Assembly: GCA_031279745.1 (NCBI GenBank)
Contig: JAITHN010000105.1
Coordinates: forward strand, 1-11,265
From: Streptococcaceae bacterium
Lineage (GTDB): Bacteria; Bacillota; Bacilli; Lactobacillales; Streptococcaceae
Length of the DNA stretch: 11,265 nt
Direction: 5' to 3'
The notes beneath the pieces are model-generated. The model saw only the letters and a list, made by a program, of their open reading frames with translations, was not told the origin of the DNA and ran no database searches. Of this stretch, positions 7,281 to 11,265 are shown one piece after another. Each line of letters opens with the position of its first letter. Positions within the stretch are counted from its first letter, which is position 1. The translations under genes and the position numbers were made by a program.

Positions 7281-8405
7281 ATGGGACTAATTAAAGCAGC
7301 AATTTCTATGGTATCTGGTGGACTCGCTGACCAATGGATTGAGGTGATTGAACCGAATGAGATGAGTGACAAAACTGTGTTCACAAAAGGCATTTCCGTT
7401 CGAGCAAACGACAAGCGTGGAAGCAATAAAAAAGCAACTGCAGATGTTTTGACTGATGGAAGTGTAGTTCATGTCTATCCAAACACGATGATGTTGCTCG
7501 TTGATGGCGGAAAAATCGTCGACTATACCGCTGAAGAAGGGTATTACACCATCAAGAACGACCTTGCCCCAAGCATGTTTGGTGGAGATTTAACGGGTGC
7601 CATCGAAGAAGCGTTCAATCGTTTTAAATATGGCGGGGTTACTCCTCAAAAGCAAGAAGTTTACTTTATCAATCTTCAAGAAATAAAAGGAATTCGCTTT
7701 GGAACGCAATCGCCTTTACAATATTTTGATACATTTTATGATGCAGAGCTCTTCTTAAGATGCCACGGAACGTATTCTATTAAGATTACCAACCCTATTT
7801 CATTCTATGTCAATGTCATTCCCAAAAACAAAGACCGCGTGGAAATCGATGACATTAACGAACAATATCTAAACGAATTCTTAATGGCGTTGAATACTTC
7901 TATCAATCAATATTCTCAAACTGGAGAACGCGTAAGCTTCCTTCCTTCCAAGAGTATGGAAATCGCGAAGATTATGAATAGCGTCCTTGATGAAGATTGG
8001 TCGGAGCAAAGAGGGATGGAAATCCAGAGTGTCGCCATTGCGAGTCTATCTTATACAGATGAATCGCAAGCCCTTATCAATATGCGAAATCAAGGTGCCA
8101 TGCTAGGCGATCCTTCTATTCGTGAAGGGTATGTTCAAGGTGCAGTCGCAAAAGGAATACAAGATGCAGGATCAAATCCGAATGGTGCTGGAAACGCCTT
8201 TATGGGCGTGAACATGGGGATGAATGCTGCAGGTGGCTTTATGCAATCCTCCAGCGAGCGAAACCAAGAGCAAATGAACGCTGCCGCTGCACCAAGCATT
8301 AAAATGGCATGTACTGAGTGTGGATTTGTCGTCGATTTAGCTGCAAGTGTTCCGAAGTTCTGTCCAAATTGCGGAAAACCATTTGTTGCAAAACCTGTCG
8401 AGTAA
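7281..8405 (+). CDS. ydjI: SPFH/band-7 domain protein with C-terminal zinc ribbon (YdjI-like)
   Basis: This 374-residue protein is of the YdjI type (often called virion core protein-like). The N-terminus MGLIKAAISMVSGGLADQW is typical, and the SPFH domain spans about 25-235, with QEVYFINLQEIKGIRFG (126-142) and the beta-rich stretch ending in SFYVNV. A flexible Gly/Asn/Met/Ala-rich linker covers about 290-340. A zinc ribbon follows with Cys344, Cys347, Cys361 and Cys364 (CTEC...CPNC). There is no strong transmembrane segment, so membrane contact would come through partners. In B. subtilis, as I recall, YdjI needs YdjG and YdjH to reach the membrane and there recruits PspA. Homologues of both partners follow directly here, but pspA is absent. 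ATG 7281 has AAGGAGA 4 nt upstream. The stop at 8403-8405 overlaps the next gene's ribosome binding site. Confidence 0.93.
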   Translation: MGLIKAAISMVSGGLADQWIEVIEPNEMSDKTVFTKGISVRANDKRGSNKKATADVLTDGSVVHVYPNTMMLLVDGGKIVDYTAEEGYYTIKNDLAPSMFGGDLTGAIEEAFNRFKYGGVTPQKQEVYFINLQEIKGIRFGTQSPLQYFDTFYDAELFLRCHGTYSIKITNPISFYVNVIPKNKDRVEIDDINEQYLNEFLMALNTSINQYSQTGERVSFLPSKSMEIAKIMNSVLDEDWSEQRGMEIQSVAIASLSYTDESQALINMRNQGAMLGDPSIREGYVQGAVAKGIQDAGSNPNGAGNAFMGVNMGMNAAGGFMQSSSERNQEQMNAAAAPSIKMACTECGFVVDLAASVPKFCPNCGKPFVAKPVE

Positions 8406-8414
8406 GGAGGGGCA

Positions 8415-9635
8415 ATGGAGAATATATCCCAAAAATCGACAGAGGTTTTCACACATTCCTGTCCAAATTGTGGGGGCGCACTCAATTTTGATCCAGAGGA
8501 CCAGAAATTTCACTGCCCTTACTGCCTCTCTATATTTACTGAGGAAGAAGTTTCAATATTTGAAGAGAATCAACGAGCGGCAAAAGTTGCACAACAAAGG
8601 GAAACGTCCACCCCTGTACATGCAGGGAAAGAAAGGGCTATTGGTGTAGATAATGATGAGACTAGTCCTGTGACGGGAATAGGTGACCTTCCTCGTCCTG
8701 ATTCTCTGAGTGCCGTGGACGCTGCAGATGAGGAAAGTGCAGAAAATTTAGATCTCTTCTCTTGTCCAAACTGCGGAGCTCAAATCGTCACAGAATCTAC
8801 CACTGCTGCAACAACTTGCATATACTGCCACAGCCCCGTCATCTTAACGGGGCGACTGTCTGGAGAGTTTCTACCTGAACAACTCATTCCTTTTACAATT
8901 ACAAAGGAAGAGGCAGAAAAGAGACTGCTTGAATGGTTTTCAAAGAAAAGGTTCATCCCCAAAGGATTTATCAATCCAGCTGACATTCAAAATTTAAAGG
9001 GCGTGTATCTTCCATATTATTTGGTAGATTCAGAGGTCGAGGGAGTCATCACAGCGGATGGTACACTCGTCCGCATTTGGATGGCGGGGGATGTCGAGTA
9101 CACTGAAACTAAGCAATACAGAGTTTCTAGAAGTGGAAATTCAACATTTAATGAATATGCTCAGATTGCCTTAAAAAAGAGCGCATCAGATCTAATCATC
9201 CAGTCCATCCAACCATTTGATTTCAAAAAGATGATCCAATTTAAAAATCAATATCTTTCTGGATTTTTTGCTGAAAAGAGAAATATTGATTTCTCCGAAT
9301 TGCGTCCTCAAATCGAAAACAATATGAAGTCCTATGGAAGCGAACTTCTATCTGAAACAATACAGAACTATACAACAGTTACCAATTTGAATGGAAATAT
9401 GCGCATCGCTCAGCTTAATCAATCCTATGCTCTATTGCCAGTATGGTTGATAACCTATCGTTATACAGGAGAAAATACGCTTTATTTCTTTGCAATAAAC
9501 GGGGAAACCGGAAAGACAGCAGGAAAGCTTCCTATTGCTAAAGCAAAACTTGCCCTTGCTACCTCGCTCCTCTTCATTTCCATTTTCACGATTGTGTATT
9601 TCTTGATCTTCTATATAACGAAAGGAGGTGGGTAA
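8415..9635 (+). CDS. ydjG: TFIIB-type zinc-ribbon membrane protein (YdjG-like), two zinc ribbons
   Basis: This 406-residue protein carries two four-cysteine zinc ribbons: Cys16/19 with Cys34/37 (CPNC, CPYC) and Cys117/120 with Cys135/138 (CPNC, CIYC). They are joined by an acidic, Pro/Ser-rich, probably disordered linker (about 58-112). A mixed alpha/beta region follows, containing GVYLPYYLVDSEVEG (196-210) and LLPVWLITYRY (340-350), which is typical of these proteins. Near the C-terminus a transmembrane helix (about 379-401) is followed by a short TKGGG tail, so most of the protein is probably cytoplasmic (Cin or Nin not settled). The likely role is membrane anchor or adaptor for the SPFH protein upstream; this is inference from B. 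subtilis YdjG. AAGGAGG (8404-8410) begins within the previous stop codon and lies 4 nt before ATG 8415, so translation is coupled. It appears longer than B. subtilis YdjG, mainly in the linker (from memory). Confidence 0.88.
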   Translation: MENISQKSTEVFTHSCPNCGGALNFDPEDQKFHCPYCLSIFTEEEVSIFEENQRAAKVAQQRETSTPVHAGKERAIGVDNDETSPVTGIGDLPRPDSLSAVDAADEESAENLDLFSCPNCGAQIVTESTTAATTCIYCHSPVILTGRLSGEFLPEQLIPFTITKEEAEKRLLEWFSKKRFIPKGFINPADIQNLKGVYLPYYLVDSEVEGVITADGTLVRIWMAGDVEYTETKQYRVSRSGNSTFNEYAQIALKKSASDLIIQSIQPFDFKKMIQFKNQYLSGFFAEKRNIDFSELRPQIENNMKSYGSELLSETIQNYTTVTNLNGNMRIAQLNQSYALLPVWLITYRYTGENTLYFFAINGETGKTAGKLPIAKAKLALATSLLFISIFTIVYFLIFYITKGGG

Positions 9636-9636
9636 T

Positions 9637-10425
9637 ATGAAAAAAATACTCTTTTTCGTCTTTCTCTTCCTTACAGTTGGAACGCTGAACACATCAGCTG
9701 ATGGACCTGAGGCCGACATCCAGGATGATGCCTCCTTATTTTCTGAGACGAAACAGATTCAAGACGACTGCTCACAATTAGCAAAAACTATTCATGCGAA
9801 TGTCTATATCATCACGACAGATGACTCTTCTGTCCAAGATGCAGAATTTGAAGCGAAAACTTTATTGAAAGAAAAAGTTGGCAAAGAGGGCGATGGAATC
9901 ATCCTCTACATCAATATGAGCCTACGTAAAATGTATGTGTGGTCAACGGGAAATATTCATTACTATCTTGGACAGAGTAGAATCGATTCCCTCCTTGATG
10001 ACGTACAGTCGAATTTGTCCGATGGATTTTATGATGAAGCCGCACTTTCATTTGCCCATTCCGTTGAATCAAATTTCCATAAAGGAATTGATAGGAAAAT
10101 TGGGTACACGTATACGGTCGACTCCTCTACGGGTCGGGTGACTGCAAAGCGCCTCTTTTCACTGAGCGCCGTCATTAGCGCTTTTGTACTCTCTCTCGTA
10201 AGTGCACTCAGCTTTTTAATCTTCGTGGTCAACCGATATAATTTACCAAATAGCGATTATGAATACCCCTTCCATGAAAACTCGTCTTTAAAACTGACAA
10301 ATGCACAAGACCTACTCGTCAATACCTTTGTTACAACAAGAGTCATCCCTAGATATAGTGGTGGAGGCTCCGGTGGTGGTGGCGGAGGATTCGGTTCTGG
10401 AAGCGGAGGCGGAAGAAGTTTCTAA
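9637..10425 (+). CDS. ydjH: TPM-domain membrane protein with Gly-rich tail (YdjH/YgcG-like)
   Basis: From ATG 9637 the protein has 262 residues. It has a signal peptide 1-21 (MKK, hydrophobic core, cleavage after TSA), an extracytoplasmic TPM domain about 25-150 with EGDGIILYINMSLRKMYVWS (84-103, core of the family) and STG then FYDEAA, one transmembrane helix about 174-198, and a cytoplasmic tail ending in a Gly/Ser run (241-258) and RSF, a hallmark of YgcG-type proteins. TPM domains were named for repair of photosystem II and proposed phosphatase activity, but their activity here is unknown. GTG 9628 gives a start three residues earlier, but it overlaps the AAAGGAGG site (9621-9628), so ATG 9637, 8 nt after the site, is the better start. 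The gap to the upstream stop is 1 nt, so it is tightly co-translated. It is the last gene of the three-gene unit, and no terminator follows before rpiA. Confidence 0.9.
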   Translation: MKKILFFVFLFLTVGTLNTSADGPEADIQDDASLFSETKQIQDDCSQLAKTIHANVYIITTDDSSVQDAEFEAKTLLKEKVGKEGDGIILYINMSLRKMYVWSTGNIHYYLGQSRIDSLLDDVQSNLSDGFYDEAALSFAHSVESNFHKGIDRKIGYTYTVDSSTGRVTAKRLFSLSAVISAFVLSLVSALSFLIFVVNRYNLPNSDYEYPFHENSSLKLTNAQDLLVNTFVTTRVIPRYSGGGSGGGGGGFGSGSGGGRSF

Positions 10426-10452
10426 TTTCATCTTCCCTTCTGCAAGATTCTA

Positions 10453-10472
10453 TATATAATTAATGTTATATA
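10453..10472. promoter_or_regulatory. AT-only dyad with TATAAT upstream of rpiA
   Basis: TATATAA (10453-10459) and TTATATA (10466-10472) form an inverted repeat with a 6-nt spacer. TATAAT at 10455-10460 could be a -10 box for rpiA, but no -35 match stands 17 bp upstream (CTTCCC). The 63-bp gap shows no GC-containing terminator hairpin, so rpiA may also be read from the upstream operon. In such AT-rich DNA the dyad may be chance. Confidence 0.35.
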
Positions 10473-10488
10473 CATTTAAGGAGGAGTT

Positions 10489-11166
10489 ATGAGCCAGGAA
10501 GAACTAAAAAAACGAGTGGGTATTGAGTCGGTAAAGTACATTGAAGATGGAATGGTCGTCGGGCTTGGAACAGGAAGCACTGCCAAGCATATGGTCGATG
10601 AAGTGGCGAGAAGAATCAAGGAGGAAGGGTTGCAAATCACTGCAGTCACAACGAGCACTCAGACTCAACTTCAAGCAGAAAGCCTTAACATTCCGCTCAA
10701 AAAACTCGATGAGGTCGACGGGATTGATGTGGTCATTGACGGAGCAGATGAAATTTCCGCTGAATTTGATGGAATAAAGGGAGGTGGCGCTGCCCTTCTC
10801 TTTGAAAAAATCGTTGCAAATTATGCAAGGAAAATCATCTGGGTTGTCGACGAATCTAAAATGGTCGACAAATTGGGTAAGTTTCCTCTTCCCATCGAAG
10901 TGATTCCTTTTGGTTCTCAAAATCTTTATCACCGTTTTGAATCTTTTGGATGGAATCCACGTTTCCGAATGAACGGTGTGGACAAGCTCGTTACAGATGG
11001 CGGCCACCATATTATCGACCTACATCTTAGTCGTATCGAAAATCCACAAGAGTTGGCGGCTACACTCAACAATATGGTTGGAGTAGTTGAACATGGAATT
11101 TTTGAGCAAATGGTCGACATCGTCTTAGTGGGGGCAGAAGATGGCGTAAAAACATTGACAGTATAA
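10489..11166 (+). CDS. rpiA: Ribose-5-phosphate isomerase A
   Basis: This cytoplasmic enzyme interconverts ribose 5-phosphate and ribulose 5-phosphate in the non-oxidative pentose phosphate pathway, feeding nucleotide synthesis. The 225 residues are full length for RpiA (E. coli has 219). Visible motifs are the phosphate-binding GLGTGSTA (25-32), TTSTQT (54-59), DGADEI (84-89), KGGGAALLFEK (97-107), DESK (121-124) and the C-terminal NNMVGVVEHGIF. Asp84, Asp87, Lys97 and Glu106 correspond to E. coli Asp81, Asp84, Lys94 and Glu103, so the active site is complete. ATG 10489 follows AAGGAGGAG with a short gap. The gene is 63 bp downstream of the TPM gene with no terminator between them, and it ends in a long hairpin. 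Confidence 0.97.
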   Translation: MSQEELKKRVGIESVKYIEDGMVVGLGTGSTAKHMVDEVARRIKEEGLQITAVTTSTQTQLQAESLNIPLKKLDEVDGIDVVIDGADEISAEFDGIKGGGAALLFEKIVANYARKIIWVVDESKMVDKLGKFPLPIEVIPFGSQNLYHRFESFGWNPRFRMNGVDKLVTDGGHHIIDLHLSRIENPQELAATLNNMVGVVEHGIFEQMVDIVLVGAEDGVKTLTV

Positions 11167-11206
11167 AATAAGCTGAGAAAATCAAATTGATTTTCTCAGC
11201 TTATTT
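11166..11206. terminator. Long terminator hairpin after rpiA
   Basis: A perfect 18-bp stem is formed by 11166-11183 and 11189-11206, with core GCTGAGAAAATC pairing with GATTTTCTCAGC and loop AAATT. It begins at the last base of the rpiA stop codon. The right arm ends in TTATTTCTTA, a modest U-tract. A-rich sequence on the left would let it work on the minus strand too, fitting a convergent gene at the right edge. Confidence 0.88.
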
Positions 11207-11207
11207 C

Positions 11208-11265
11208 TTAGGATATTTTCGAGTCGGAGGAATGAGGCTTGTTTTGGTTCTCCTCAATTTTTTTG
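11208..11265 (-). CDS. Possible 3' end of a convergent gene
   Basis: On the minus strand an open frame enters from the right edge and ends in TAA at 11210-11208, just beyond the rpiA hairpin. The 18 visible codons give KKIEENQNKPHSSDSKIS, a hydrophilic charged tail of the kind often seen at protein C-termini. The stop next to a hairpin that can act in both directions supports a real gene end. The stretch is too short to identify a family, and an open frame this short can occur by chance. Confidence 0.35.
   Translation of the reverse strand, partial: KKIEENQNKPHSSDSKIS

Noticed and set aside
10453..10472. AT-only dyad before rpiA as a terminator of the upstream operon
   Set aside because: The stem has no G-C pair and no U-tract follows, so it would not terminate transcription.
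10504..11010. 168-codon minus-strand open frame inside rpiA
   Set aside because: It is fully antisense to a gene with an intact active site and lacks a ribosome binding site, so it is a codon-structure shadow.
11233..11265. Plus-strand ATG at the right edge giving MRLVLVLLNFF, resembling a signal peptide
   Set aside because: The GGAGGA upstream directly abuts the ATG, leaving no proper spacing, and the convergent minus-strand gene end explains the region at least as well.
1..11265. Mobile elements, CRISPR arrays, tRNA/rRNA genes, toxin-antitoxin or phage-defence genes
   Set aside because: No transposase, terminal repeats, regularly spaced repeats or tRNA-like cloverleaf was seen. All sizeable genes are accounted for by metabolism, envelope or stress families.

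Overview
The window looks like chromosomal DNA of a Bacillota (class Bacilli) bacterium. It has low to moderate GC, strong AGGAGG-type ribosome binding sites before almost every gene, sigma-A-like promoters and Firmicute-type proteins. The genus is not determined. The glucose-6-phosphate dehydrogenase aligns almost residue for residue with the Leuconostoc type, and the SPFH/zinc-ribbon/TPM gene trio matches Bacillus subtilis YdjI/YdjG/YdjH.

Layout. (1) Positions 1-3103, minus strand: the first 1034 codons of the glutamate synthase large subunit (gltB), running off the left edge. (2) A 140-bp divergent intergenic region holds a sigma-A-like gltB promoter, a perfect 8-bp inverted repeat with a 14-bp spacer, and an extended -10 for zwf. 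(3) 3244-4761, plus strand: zwf, followed by a strong bidirectional terminator. (4) 6572-4891, minus strand: a two-gene translationally coupled unit made of a secreted three-Big2-domain NlpC/P60 endopeptidase and a DUF3465 lipoprotein. (5) 7190-6708, minus strand: a GAF-domain free methionine-R-sulfoxide reductase. (6) 7281-10425, plus strand: a tightly packed three-gene operon coding for an SPFH protein with a zinc ribbon, a membrane-anchored double-zinc-ribbon protein and a TPM-domain membrane protein with a Gly-rich tail. (7) 10489-11166, plus strand: rpiA, ending in a long terminator hairpin. (8) The right edge may hold the last 18 codons of a convergent gene.

How the genes relate. zwf (NADPH supply and entry to the pentose phosphate pathway) and rpiA (ribose-5-phosphate isomerase) belong to the same pathway and bracket a block of envelope and stress genes. 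GltB uses NADPH to make glutamate, so the gltB/zwf divergent pair couples NADPH production with an NADPH consumer under what may be one shared operator. The reductase for free methionine sulfoxide also depends on NADPH through thioredoxin. The SPFH/zinc-ribbon/TPM operon resembles the membrane-stress operon pspA-ydjGHI of B. subtilis, but without pspA and with the SPFH gene first.

Most of the window is core metabolism and conserved envelope genes. No phage, IS element, CRISPR array, tRNA or rRNA was seen. The least-described parts are the SPFH/zinc-ribbon/TPM module in this arrangement, the coupled DUF3465-NlpC/P60 pair, and the gltB/zwf operator candidate.
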